From CAZBYL01 sp964522805 (GTDB lineage: Bacteria > Synergistota > Synergistia > Synergistales > Synergistaceae): DNA of 19,372 bases. This document shows positions 7,731 to 15,569 of this stretch, one piece after another. The stretch covers positions 1 to 19,372 of the forward strand of contig CAZFWP010000026.1 of assembly GCA_964522805.1 (NCBI GenBank). The letters are read 5' to 3'. The translations under genes and the position numbers were made by a program. The number at the start of each line of letters is the position of its first letter. Positions within the stretch are counted from its first letter, which is position 1. The notes beneath the pieces were generated by a model that saw nothing but the letters and a program-made list of their open reading frames with translations, was not told the origin of the DNA and did no database searches.

Positions 7731-8067
7731 AATGAACCTCCTCTAGGAATCTAATGCTATATAACGTTTCATAAACCCAATATTAAACATACATTGCTTA
7801 ATTTATATCATATTTTAAAGAAATGCAAGGTCTGTAGCTACGAAATGCAGTAAAGACGGCAAGATGTTTTTTGTGACTTTGCATAGTTTTTCTAAAAAAG
7901 TTCCTAATAAAATGTTTATTTGTGCATTAAATTACAATAATTTTAAATAGTCCCGCGCACCGTTATTTTGCTTTTATATGAGGAGATGCTATCTGCTGGG
8001 AGAACGAAAATAAGGGTATAATAAGAGTGTGAGCTACGCGATATCTTTTTGCAGGGAGGATTTTATC
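7731..8067. promoter_or_regulatory. AT-rich divergent intergenic region between nfnA and the glutaredoxin gene
   Basis: 337 bases with no ORF I can support. On the plus strand TATAAT (8017-8022) is a perfect -10 box 45 bases before the glutaredoxin ATG; the hexamer at -35 spacing (TGCTGG) is poor. On the minus strand TTGCAT (7828-7823), 17 bases, TAAATT (7805-7800) is a modest promoter candidate for nfnAB (4/6 and 4/6). I see no riboswitch fold and no clear dyad that would name a regulator. Confidence 0.4.
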
Positions 8068-8313
8068 ATGGGAGTAGTTGTTTATTCAGCAGCAACGTGA
8101 CCTTGGTGTGTGAAGGCGGAAGAGTTTCTTACGTCGCTTAATGTTGATTTTGAGATTAAAGATATTTCCAAAGACAGGGAGGCTGCGATGTTTCTGGTGA
8201 AAAAGACTAAGAAGATGGCGGTTCCCGTTATTCAAATAGGGGAAGAGTTTATTGTCGGCTACGCCCCGGATAATATTAAGGCCCAGCTTCAGCTGCAGCA
8301 TATTATTAAATAG
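8068..8313 (+). CDS. Selenocysteine-containing glutaredoxin-like protein (in-frame UGA)
   Basis: 81 residues if the TGA at 8098-8100 is read as selenocysteine. The ATG has a strong GGGAGGA 8 bases upstream. Translation runs M-GVVVYSAAT-U11-P-W-C14-VKAEEFL..., so U replaces the first Cys of the glutaredoxin CPxC redox motif. Downstream are the other family hallmarks: the cis-Pro region KKMAVPVIQIG (Pro53) and the glutathione-site GY (64-65). A hairpin with bacterial SECIS geometry starts 14 bases past the UGA. A conventional call starting at 8110 would lose the first strand and the whole active site. It is likely a cytoplasmic thiol-disulfide reductase. Selenocysteine glutaredoxins are known in other anaerobes. 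The alternative, a nonsense mutation or sequencing error, is less likely because UGA sits exactly at the catalytic Cys. Confidence 0.88.
8115..8135 (+). promoter_or_regulatory. Predicted bacterial SECIS element
   Basis: The mRNA can fold GGCGGAAG (8115-8122), loop AGUUU (8123-8127), CUUACGUC (8128-8135): seven pairs including one G-U, and one internal G-A mismatch. The loop begins 22 bases after the UGA, and a G is the second loop base. Bacterial SECIS elements usually place the apical loop some 16-37 bases after the UGA with a G in the first two loop positions, so both criteria are met. Folded by hand only. Confidence 0.6.
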
Positions 8314-8329
8314 CCTGTAGGGACGGATG

Positions 8330-8372
8330 GCGCGGGTATGCGGCGTACTGCTCCGCAGCCGCATACCCGCGC
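8330..8372. repeat. Perfect 15-bp inverted repeat (large hairpin) between glutaredoxin and pgi
   Basis: GCGCGGGTATGCGGC (8330-8344) and GCCGCATACCCGCGC (8358-8372) pair without mismatch around a 13-base loop. No T-tract follows, so it is not a standard intrinsic terminator. It could stabilise the upstream mRNA end, act as a Rho-independent-like block, or be a dispersed palindromic repeat; copies elsewhere cannot be checked from this window. Confidence 0.75.
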
Positions 8373-8399
8373 ATAAACTAGACGGTTGGGAGGTGATGC

Positions 8400-9746
8400 A
8401 TGGTGGAATTATCCCTAAGTTTTGCGTTTGGTTCAATTTTAGGATGTTCTTCCATGACTTTTTCCGAGTTTGCCGAAATGTACGCCAATAAGTGTGCCGC
8501 GGCTGCTGATTGGCTGTCGGAAGGTTCTGCGGATAGGGAAGGTCTAGGCTGGCTCTCTTTGCCCGATGCTGATATGAAGCTAATTAAGGAAGCCGGACGC
8601 AGGCTTCGTGGTTATGACAATATTATTCATGTGGGTATAGGCGGTTCTGCTTTGGGAAATCTGATGCTCAATCAAGCGCTTTTCGGCGATTTTTTTAACG
8701 GCCGTGAATCCTATCCCGATTTTTATTTGGCTGACAATCCCGATCCGTCCAAGACAAAAGCTATATGGGAAAAGGTCAAGAACGGACGCACCGCCCTTGT
8801 CGGAGTCAGCAAGTCCGGGACCACGGCGGAGACGATGTCGCAGTTTTTGTGGTTTAGGCAGATGCTAGGGCAGTCAGACTCTGATGTCTTTGTTGTAACT
8901 GACCCATGTGTGGGAGTTTTTCGTGCTTTTGCCAATGAGAGAGGCTGTAATGTCCTTGATTTGCCGTCTACGGTAGGGGGACGCTATTCGGTGCTTTCTG
9001 CCGCCGCTCTGGCGGAAGCCTATGCCATGGGGGCAGATATCGAGGCTTTGCTGGCTGGCGCGAGAGATATGAGAGATTATCTGACCTCTGAGCGTGATTT
9101 TTTGACAAATCCTGCGAGGTTGCTCGCCGCGGCTTCTTGTCTGCATGAGTCGCAAAACCGGCCAATGTCGGTGCTTATGCCCTATTCCAGCCGCCTTTCC
9201 TACTTTGGAGAATGGTATGCGCAGCTGTGGGGAGAGAGTCTCGGAAAAGATGGCAGGGGCACAACACCGGTGCGTGCTGTTGGTGCGATAGATCAGCATT
9301 CACAAGTTCAGCTCTATACGGATGGTCCTGATGACAAGTTTTATACTCTTATAAATGTTAAAGACCGCCAAGATTCCGTGGTTGTGCCTGATGTGGACTG
9401 TGAATCACTGAAACATCTAGCCTACATGGAGAAAAAAGATATTGGCTCAATGCTGTCTCTTGAGGCTATGAGTACTGCTGCCGCGATTGTAAAATCCGGC
9501 CGGCCGCTTTTATGGATTGAGGCGGAAAAGTTAGATGAGCGAACGTTGGGTGCTTTGGTGTTTTTTTACGAATATGTTACGGCTCTGACCGGCTGGCTAA
9601 TGGGAGTTGATCCATTTAATCAACCGGGAGTGGAGCAGGGCAAAAAGTATACTTACGGCTTGATGGGACGGAGCGGCTATGAAAATGAGACCCGCGAAGC
9701 GAAACGGTGGTTTGCTAAAATAGAGAGCGGCTTGTTAAAGTTATAA
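8400..9746 (+). CDS. pgi: Glucose-6-phosphate isomerase
   Basis: 448 residues, the usual size of the short bacterial form. The ATG at 8400 has GGGAGGT five bases upstream; the nearby ATG at 8396 is out of frame. It interconverts glucose-6-phosphate and fructose-6-phosphate in the cytoplasm. Sugar-phosphate (SIS) domain motifs are plain: VGIGGSALG (78-86), GVSKSGTTAET (135-145) and GGRYSVLSAAAL. The catalytic Glu is in QLWGESLGK (Glu279), the His in IDQHSQVQLYTDGPDDK (His300) and the Lys in EQGKKYTYG (Lys415). It follows the glutaredoxin gene by 86 bases containing a large hairpin, so it may be transcribed separately. It converges on a 62-aa minus-strand gene 19 bases away with no obvious terminator between. 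Confidence 0.95.
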   Translation: MVELSLSFAFGSILGCSSMTFSEFAEMYANKCAAAADWLSEGSADREGLGWLSLPDADMKLIKEAGRRLRGYDNIIHVGIGGSALGNLMLNQALFGDFFNGRESYPDFYLADNPDPSKTKAIWEKVKNGRTALVGVSKSGTTAETMSQFLWFRQMLGQSDSDVFVVTDPCVGVFRAFANERGCNVLDLPSTVGGRYSVLSAAALAEAYAMGADIEALLAGARDMRDYLTSERDFLTNPARLLAAASCLHESQNRPMSVLMPYSSRLSYFGEWYAQLWGESLGKDGRGTTPVRAVGAIDQHSQVQLYTDGPDDKFYTLINVKDRQDSVVVPDVDCESLKHLAYMEKKDIGSMLSLEAMSTAAAIVKSGRPLLWIEAEKLDERTLGALVFFYEYVTALTGWLMGVDPFNQPGVEQGKKYTYGLMGRSGYENETREAKRWFAKIESGLLKL

Positions 9747-9765
9747 TGAACCGCCAGCCATGCGG

Positions 9766-9954
9766 CTAGTATGAGATGGTTAGTTTTATAAACTGTCCTT
9801 GCAGGTTCCAGCTTTTTTCGATAACGTTAGCGGTTTCACCGGGCTGTTTCCAGGGGATCATGTTAGCCTCGCCGAAGGGGTCTACTACAGCTATATAACG
9901 TGATCCTCCATCATCTATGTAAAGGTAAACGCCTTCAGGCTGCTGTTTTGCCAT
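9766..9954 (-). CDS. Small protein of unknown function
   Basis: 62 residues, MAKQQPEGVYLYIDDGGSRYIAVVDPFGEANMIPWKQPGETANVIEKSW..., with an ATG preceded by GGAGGT seven bases away, which makes translation credible. No signal peptide or membrane segment; it reads like a small soluble beta-rich fold. I do not recognise the family. It is transcribed away from the symporter operon from a shared 95-base gap in which I see no convincing promoter. Confidence 0.6.
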   Translation of the reverse strand: MAKQQPEGVYLYIDDGGSRYIAVVDPFGEANMIPWKQPGETANVIEKSWNLQGQFIKLTISY

Positions 9955-10049
9955 GTCTTTAACCTCCGGAATTTGTGTGGTTTCTGGTTATATGTTACTA
10001 CAACTCTCAATTACGTGCCAGGTAATATTTGAGCTGAAAGGAGCCGCCA

Positions 10050-10166
10050 ATGTTTCTGATCTTTTTTTGCTGGGTATTTTTCGTATTCTTAATTTTAGCT
10101 CCCGCTTTGATAACGCTGGTGATTACGGCACGCGGCGGCGAACACTCACGGAGGAAGATTCTCTAG
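10050..10166 (+). CDS. 38-aa membrane protein, putative symporter accessory subunit
   Basis: MFLIFFCWVFFVFLILAPALITLVITARGGEHSRRKIL: one long hydrophobic helix (residues 1-26) and a basic tail, so an N-out/C-in single-span protein is likely. The ATG has AAAGGAG about six bases upstream. Its stop overlaps the symporter start as TAGTG, the usual sign of translational coupling. Very small hydrophobic proteins encoded just before sodium:solute symporters act as accessory subunits in other systems (for example YhdT before PanF, MetS with MetP). Here that is inferred from position, size and coupling, not from sequence similarity. It is too short for ordinary ORF calling and its reading frame is hidden under a spurious upstream extension of the symporter ORF. 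Confidence 0.7.
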   Translation: MFLIFFCWVFFVFLILAPALITLVITARGGEHSRRKIL

Positions 10167-11620
10167 TGTCTTTGCTTATATATTATTTGGCTGCTTTCGG
10201 TGCCTATACGGTCTCAATTATCTTGATGACAGGACAGTCGTTTGGCTGGAAAGAGACGAAATTCTCTTTTTACATCGGCGGCAGGAAGACAGGGATGGTA
10301 TCCTCGATATCCACCTTCTGCGCTACATGGGTGAGTCCTCTTTCTATCATCGGATACGGAATGTGGCTTTATAGAGATGGTTATGTGGCTTTTTTCGCCT
10401 CGGTGAACGGTTGGTTGTTGGGACTGCTTTTTTTCCCCTTTATCGTAAGGAGGCTGCGAATATGCCGTGTTCTTTCTCTTCCAGAATGGTTGGAAAAAAC
10501 TTACGGTGATGCGAGGGCGCGCAAGCTCGTGGCTTTGACGATGATATTCTTATATACTCTTTATCTGGTTATACAGTTCCGTGCTTTTGGCATTATCGTC
10601 TCATATATGTTGGAGATTCCTTCAGGTTTTGCCGCCACATCGTTGGTTTATCTTTTTGTCCTCTACACTACTTTCGGCGGATATTCTTCTGTTGTGAGGA
10701 GCGACATTCTTAACCTCTCTTTAATTATTTTCGGTGTGACAGCAGCAGCCTATTGCGCTCTTCCCGCCGGTTTTACAGCTTCCACTGTCGCTGATATATT
10801 GCTGATGAAGGGTGTTCATGATGCCGGAGTACCGACTTCGCCAGCTGAGATGTTTTCTCTTTTTGCCATTATGCTCTCTTGGGGGCTTGGCGTGGCAGGC
10901 AACCCCCAGTATGCCATTCGCATTATTTCCTGCCGCAGAAAGAGGGATGCCTACGGAATGCTGGTGATCTCACCGATAATTATCGGCTGGATATATGTTT
11001 GCACCACCATTTTTATTCTGGTATGCAGAACAAAATATGTGGGTATTGGCGGACTTGAAGAAACTCTGGGTTTCGCGAAACTGGGACAGTTTCTTCCCAA
11101 CTTCGCCGGCACATTTCTGCTGGTGGGCGTTATTGCGGCGGCTGTTAGCACGGCCAATTCTCAGCTTTTGCTGGCGGCCTCTTCTCTTTGTTACGATTTG
11201 TTCCCTCCAAAAAAGCTTGCTGCGGATAGCGAAGCCAACCCAATGGAGGAGGATCATTTTTTGCTGTTAAACAGAATAGCCATTACTGCGATTGCTTCTA
11301 TCGCACTCTTCCTCTCTCATGCAAAACTGCCTGGATACCTTATTCTCGGCAGAATCAGCTGGACGCTGGTTGCTATATGTTTCTTTTTTCCGCTCTTCGT
11401 TCCTAAATATGTGGTGAAGAAAATGCTTTTTTATGTTTTGACAGTGGCTCTTTGCCTGCAGTTTGTTTTTGTCTTTGTGGCCGGTATCAGTCCCGAATAT
11501 TCCATGCTGGTGGTTTTGATTGTGGAGGCAGCTTTATTTAAATTCCACCGCTTTTTCTCGGCAGAGAGTGAAGCCTATTATCTCTACCGCCATGAAGAGG
11601 GGGGTCATGATGCTTCATAA
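10166..11620 (+). CDS. Sodium:solute symporter (SSS family), substrate unknown
   Basis: 484 residues from a GTG start at 10166, chosen because GGAGGA lies 10 bases upstream, the start overlaps the stop of the 38-aa gene, and the protein then begins directly with a helix (MSLLIYYLAAFGAYTVSIILM). The open frame extends further upstream but has no ribosome site. About 13 membrane helices are seen. Family-typical segments include the substrate/sodium region after TM1 (FYIGGRKTGMVSSISTFCATWVSPLSIIGYGMWLYRDG) and the conserved helix FLLVGVIAAAVSTANSQLLLAASSLCYDLF, matching the SSS 'AAxxST..S.L...S' motif. It is an inner-membrane sodium-driven importer; a solute such as an amino acid or 5-oxoproline is a guess from the neighbours. 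Its end overlaps the kinase gene, so it may also serve as a sensory partner. Confidence 0.85.
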   Translation: MSLLIYYLAAFGAYTVSIILMTGQSFGWKETKFSFYIGGRKTGMVSSISTFCATWVSPLSIIGYGMWLYRDGYVAFFASVNGWLLGLLFFPFIVRRLRICRVLSLPEWLEKTYGDARARKLVALTMIFLYTLYLVIQFRAFGIIVSYMLEIPSGFAATSLVYLFVLYTTFGGYSSVVRSDILNLSLIIFGVTAAAYCALPAGFTASTVADILLMKGVHDAGVPTSPAEMFSLFAIMLSWGLGVAGNPQYAIRIISCRRKRDAYGMLVISPIIIGWIYVCTTIFILVCRTKYVGIGGLEETLGFAKLGQFLPNFAGTFLLVGVIAAAVSTANSQLLLAASSLCYDLFPPKKLAADSEANPMEEDHFLLLNRIAITAIASIALFLSHAKLPGYLILGRISWTLVAICFFFPLFVPKYVVKKMLFYVLTVALCLQFVFVFVAGISPEYSMLVVLIVEAALFKFHRFFSAESEAYYLYRHEEGGHDAS

Positions 11621-12968
11621 GTGCAGCTTGGAAACATTGATGAAGTGGATATTTATGGCGTTAGCACTATCAATGGTGTCTTTGACTATCGGTGCCAGGC
11701 TTCACCAAAGTTATTCGTCAAAGAAGATTTTTGCGGTGGGGCACGGTACTCAGACAAAGATTTTTATGGAGAATATGCAAATAGGCGGCTCCGAAAAGAT
11801 GGTTATGGATGAACTCGGCAGTTATTGGCGGGAGAGCGGAATTGACGAAATTCCTGATTTGGTAATCTCCGCCGGTGAGCAAACATATAAATTCAAGCTT
11901 AACCGCAAAGATATTATTATCTCTATTGTAGAAGAAGAGCGATTTCTTTTGCTTGTGGGCATGTTAGGACTGCTGGCTGCGGTTGAGCTGGCTGTATTTA
12001 TCTCCTATGTGCTGACAAGACCTCTGCGCCGCCTGGCTTGGGGATGTAAGCAGATAGCTGTCGGTTCTCCTGTGAAGGTGCCGCAAAATGCGCTCTCACC
12101 TTATGAATTTCAGGAGCTGACTGACAGTTTCAACTATATGGCATCAGAGCTGGAAAAGTGGAAGGAAGTCCAAAGGCAAATCAGCAGAATGGACCGTCTT
12201 GCCGCTCTTGGTGAGATGATTTCAGGTCTCTCTCACGAAATCAGAAACCCTCTGGCTAGCATGAGAATACAGATGGATTTGCTGCGCGCTGAGGTTGAGG
12301 CTCTGGCACGCCATTCAGGCTTCATCAATGAAACAGACTCCGCAGATGCGATGGAGCACATAGAAGTGCTGGAAACGGAGTTGGATCGGCTTAATAATAT
12401 TGTCACCCAACTATTATCTTTCGTGCGTCCGCGCGAACCTATGAAAACATCGGTTCCCCTCATTTCTTTGCTCCTCTGGTCTCAATCTATGCTAAAGCCG
12501 CAGGCTGAAAGGTACGGAGTGGAACTTTTTACCAAAGAGATCGATGAAAATATAAATGTGCTGGCTGACAGTGAGATGCTGCGTCAGATGCTGATGAATC
12601 TGGCTCTCAACGCTATCCAGTCGATGTCTGCCTCCGCTAAACAGGGTAGAAAAATATTGCTTATAACCGTAGGCTGTTCCGATAAAGCGGACGGGCCGCC
12701 CAAAAGAGGTTTTATCATGGTTTGCGATAATGGCACTGGTATTCCTGAAAATATTCAACATCGAATCTTCGACCCCTTTTTCACAACCCGCAAAGAAGGA
12801 ACGGGACTGGGGTTAAGTATTGTGCAAAGAATAGTTGAAGGACACGGAGCCAGTTTTTCGATGAAGAGCTCGTCTGCCGGCACTACATTTAAAATATTCC
12901 TGCCTCTGGATGGCAATTGCGGTTCCGGCGGCTCTGCAAGTTTCTGTGAAGGGGAGAATCTTTCATGA
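11607..12968 (+). CDS. Membrane sensor histidine kinase (NtrB/AtoS-like)
   Basis: 453 residues from the ATG at 11607 (or 11610); AGGGGGG sits just upstream, whereas the in-frame ATG at 11592 has no ribosome site. Order: TM1 (about 13-29), an extracytoplasmic region of about 80 residues (31-112), TM2 (113-136), HAMP linker (TRPLRRLAWGCKQIAVGSP), DHp helix with the phosphorylated His in AALGEMISGLSHEIRNPLASM (His210), then an ATPase domain with N box LMNLALNAIQSM, G1 DNGTGIP, F box FDPFFTTRKEGTGLGLSIVQRIVEGHG. All catalytic motifs are intact. The gene overlaps the symporter by 14 bases and the regulator by 4 (ATGA). The small outer region is too short for a large sensor fold, which makes signal input through the adjacent symporter attractive but unproven. 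Confidence 0.93.
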   Translation: MMLHKCSLETLMKWIFMALALSMVSLTIGARLHQSYSSKKIFAVGHGTQTKIFMENMQIGGSEKMVMDELGSYWRESGIDEIPDLVISAGEQTYKFKLNRKDIIISIVEEERFLLLVGMLGLLAAVELAVFISYVLTRPLRRLAWGCKQIAVGSPVKVPQNALSPYEFQELTDSFNYMASELEKWKEVQRQISRMDRLAALGEMISGLSHEIRNPLASMRIQMDLLRAEVEALARHSGFINETDSADAMEHIEVLETELDRLNNIVTQLLSFVRPREPMKTSVPLISLLLWSQSMLKPQAERYGVELFTKEIDENINVLADSEMLRQMLMNLALNAIQSMSASAKQGRKILLITVGCSDKADGPPKRGFIMVCDNGTGIPENIQHRIFDPFFTTRKEGTGLGLSIVQRIVEGHGASFSMKSSSAGTTFKIFLPLDGNCGSGGSASFCEGENLS

Positions 12969-14326
12969 GCATATGGATAGTCGATGATGAAGTCAATCTT
13001 GCGAATGGTTTGAAAAAAGCCTTTGAACGGCAAGGATATAACACAAAAACAGCTTCGACCATCGCGGAGCTGCAAACTCTGCTTGCATCGGAGATTCCTT
13101 CATTGGTATTTTTAGACCAGTGTCTGCCTGACGGTAACGGACTTGATATGCTGCCTGTTATTCTCAAACAGGCTCCGCGTTGCCGTGTAATTATGATGAC
13201 GGCTTTCGGTGACTCGGGACTCGTGGTCAGAGCGATACAAGAGGGGGCCTATAATTATCTTGATAAGCCCTTTCCTCTCGATGCTGCCAAAAATATGGTT
13301 CAAAGAGCCTTTGAATCAATCAGATTTCAAAATCAGGCGGAGAGGCGGCTATCCGAAGAGCCGTGTTCCCTTTTCGGCTCTTCGCAAATGATGGAACATG
13401 CACGTGACAATCTTAGAAAAGTGGCCTCTCACCACGAGATAACCGTACTTTTGCAGGGGGAGAGCGGCACAGGCAAAGAGGTTGCTGCCAGAATGATTCA
13501 TTACGAGTCAAATTGCCGCGGCGATTTTGTCGCCATAAATTGCTCCGCTATACCGGAATCGCTGCTAGAGGCTGAGCTTTTCGGCTATACAAAGGGAGCT
13601 TATACCGGAGCAGCGGCAGATAAACAGGGATTAATCGAAATTGCTGACAAAGGCACTCTATTTCTCGACGAGATAGGCGACATGCCGCTGCCTCTTCAGA
13701 GCAAGCTGCTGCGCTTTCTGGACCAGCGCAACTTTAGACCGCTAGGTAGCACGAAGGAGAAAAAGGTCAGCTTGAAACTTATCTGTGCGACCTCGCTTGA
13801 CCTTGAGAAGAAGGTGCGCGATGAGAGCTTCAGGAAGGATCTCTACTTTCGTATCTCCGTTATCCCGATAAAATTACCGCCTCTCAGGGAGAGAGGCAGA
13901 GACGTTTTGGAACTGGCAACACTCTTTCTCGCCGAATTTTCCAAAAGAATGGGCAAAACCGTGAATACGATGACGGATGATGTTAAAGAGGTCTTTATGG
14001 CTCACCCATGGCCCGGCAATGTGCGCGAGCTGCGCAATATTATTGAGAGAATTTTGATATTAAAGGATTACTCAGACCACACAATTCGTTTGGCGGACTT
14101 ACCATATGAATTTCTTGATATACAGCTAGCGGCGCACGGCGGCGATTCTTTGACCGCTGCTCCAGTAGAAGGAGATTCACTGGAGAACGCCATGGACAAA
14201 GTGGAAAAAGATTTGATAGCTGCGGCTTTGGCGCGCTGCGGCGGAAACAGGACAATGGCTGCGGCGGAGCTTGGAATATCCCGTTTTTCACTTTTGAGAA
14301 GAATGCAGCGGCATGGACTTGATTGA
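12965..14326 (+). CDS. NtrC-family sigma-54-dependent response regulator
   Basis: 453 residues in three domains. Receiver (1-115): acidic pair D7-D8, phosphorylation site D51, Thr79 and Lys101 all present. Central AAA+ domain: Walker A GESGTGKE (165-172), sigma-54 contact loop GAYTGA (211-216; the usual form is GAFTGA), Walker B TLFLDEIGD (231-239), and the downstream LRERGRDVLELA and WPGNVRELRNIIER motifs. C-terminal Fis-type helix-turn-helix: NRTMAAAELGISRFSLLRRMQRHGL. It is an ATP-driven activator that opens sigma-54 promoters from a distant enhancer. Its ATG overlaps the kinase stop, so the two are cognate partners. The Phe-to-Tyr change in the loop keeps an aromatic residue and is unlikely to abolish function. 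Confidence 0.96.
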   Translation: MSIWIVDDEVNLANGLKKAFERQGYNTKTASTIAELQTLLASEIPSLVFLDQCLPDGNGLDMLPVILKQAPRCRVIMMTAFGDSGLVVRAIQEGAYNYLDKPFPLDAAKNMVQRAFESIRFQNQAERRLSEEPCSLFGSSQMMEHARDNLRKVASHHEITVLLQGESGTGKEVAARMIHYESNCRGDFVAINCSAIPESLLEAELFGYTKGAYTGAAADKQGLIEIADKGTLFLDEIGDMPLPLQSKLLRFLDQRNFRPLGSTKEKKVSLKLICATSLDLEKKVRDESFRKDLYFRISVIPIKLPPLRERGRDVLELATLFLAEFSKRMGKTVNTMTDDVKEVFMAHPWPGNVRELRNIIERILILKDYSDHTIRLADLPYEFLDIQLAAHGGDSLTAAPVEGDSLENAMDKVEKDLIAAALARCGGNRTMAAAELGISRFSLLRRMQRHGLD

Positions 14327-15554
14327 TTTTAAGCTTCAACAGAGACTAAAGACGGCGTGCGCACTGTCGCCGCGGATATTGCACGGACAGAATCTGCTGT
14401 TTACTCCGATAAACGAGTTGGCGGGAGAGTGCGGCAGACTTATGGGAGATAATCCGTTTTTTACCTTTATTCCGCCCCGCCGTTTATGTTTTCATGATGA
14501 CATTGATTCTCCTTGCTATGAAAACCTTGCTTCAACCGTATCTTTGGAAGAGCACCTTGAGCCTCAAATCATTACCTGTCCAGGCTTTGAGTCCGTAAAA
14601 GAGCGTGCCGGCGCCTCTTTTTGGACATCGATATTAAATTCTCAGGGATATCTTAATACAGGGGCAGACGAGATTGCTAAACTTACTTCTCTGCCCGAGC
14701 CCGTTATTGCGGCTTTTATAGAAGCTCTAAAAGGTTATGTCGAGCCGGCCGGTCTTTACGCCGGAGATTTGAGAGAATCGCTGCTGATTCAGCTGCGCCG
14801 TCTTGACGAGCCATCGGCAGATGCAGAGGCGGTTCTCACGAAAGGCATAGAATACCTGCTTTCCGGCAATATTTCCGACTTCGCGGTGCTCTGCGGCTGG
14901 GACGCTCGGAAGCTTGATTCTGTGCTGAAAAGTCTGAAAAGACTGGACCCGGCACCAGGTAAAAATTTCGCCCAAGTTATTCCAATATATCCGGAGGTAG
15001 AATTTTATCCAGAAGGAGAATTTGTAAAAGTAAAGCTAATTAGAGAAAATCTGCCGATAATCAGCTGTAATTTTGAAGAGATGCCAATGTCGGCAGGAGA
15101 ACTTTTATCATCCGAATGGTTTTCGCCCTTATGGTCGAGGGCAAAATTTGTGATAACGCGTCTGGGAATGAGATATAGAACTCTTATGAAAATTGCTTTA
15201 ATCGTTGCGGAAAGACAGCGAAGATTTATCACGGGAGCGGAGGATACAGTAGCACCTCTTACATACAATGATGCGGCATTGCTAATGGGAATCAATACCT
15301 CAACTGTCTTCCGTGCTGTAAAAAATACGGCGGCCGTTACCCAAGGCAGAACAATAAAGATGGAGACTTTCTTTTGCCGTTCTTTAAGCGCGAGACATGA
15401 GATGAGCACAGCCGAGCTTCGTTCGCTGGTAACTTTAATGAATAAGGCTGGCTATAGTGACAGCGCAATAGCCTCCAGACTCTCCATTCCGCCGCGGACT
15501 GTAACGTATCACAGAAATAAACTTAATTTGACCGTAACTTCCCCCAAACATTGA
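14313..15554 (+). CDS. rpoN: RNA polymerase sigma-54 factor (RpoN), divergent
   Basis: 413 residues, somewhat shorter than the usual 430-480. Region I (about 6-50) keeps the spacing L..RLKTACALSPRILHGQNLL...ELAGE...DNPFF but has lost most of the glutamines normally found there. The core-binding region is recognisable: LYAGDLRESLLIQLRRL (148-164), LDPAPGKNFAQVIPIYPEVEFYPEGEF (211-237). The DNA-binding end has the helix-turn-helix MGINTSTVFRAVKN with QGRTIKMETFF, and the RpoN box at 393-402 reads PPRTVTYHRN against the consensus ARRTVxKYRE. It starts inside the regulator gene (14-base overlap) with only a weak ribosome site, so translation is coupled. It directs polymerase to -24/-12 promoters. 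Placing rpoN in one operon with a dedicated activator is unusual. Confidence 0.93.
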   Translation: MDLIDFKLQQRLKTACALSPRILHGQNLLFTPINELAGECGRLMGDNPFFTFIPPRRLCFHDDIDSPCYENLASTVSLEEHLEPQIITCPGFESVKERAGASFWTSILNSQGYLNTGADEIAKLTSLPEPVIAAFIEALKGYVEPAGLYAGDLRESLLIQLRRLDEPSADAEAVLTKGIEYLLSGNISDFAVLCGWDARKLDSVLKSLKRLDPAPGKNFAQVIPIYPEVEFYPEGEFVKVKLIRENLPIISCNFEEMPMSAGELLSSEWFSPLWSRAKFVITRLGMRYRTLMKIALIVAERQRRFITGAEDTVAPLTYNDAALLMGINTSTVFRAVKNTAAVTQGRTIKMETFFCRSLSARHEMSTAELRSLVTLMNKAGYSDSAIASRLSIPPRTVTYHRNKLNLTVTSPKH

Positions 15555-15569
15555 GAATTTTTTAACAAT

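Noticed and set aside
8110..8313. A 67-aa protein starting at GTG 8110
   Set aside because: No ribosome site, and it lacks the first strand and active site of the glutaredoxin fold; the Sec-containing frame from 8068 explains the sequence better.
9953..10165. A 71-residue N-terminal extension of the symporter
   Set aside because: No ribosome site at the upstream ATG, non-membrane composition, and the segment overlaps a well-supported small gene in another frame that stops exactly at the GTG start.
11621..11812. 63-aa plus-strand ORF within the kinase gene
   Set aside because: Out-of-frame reading of the kinase N-terminal coding region with no family features.
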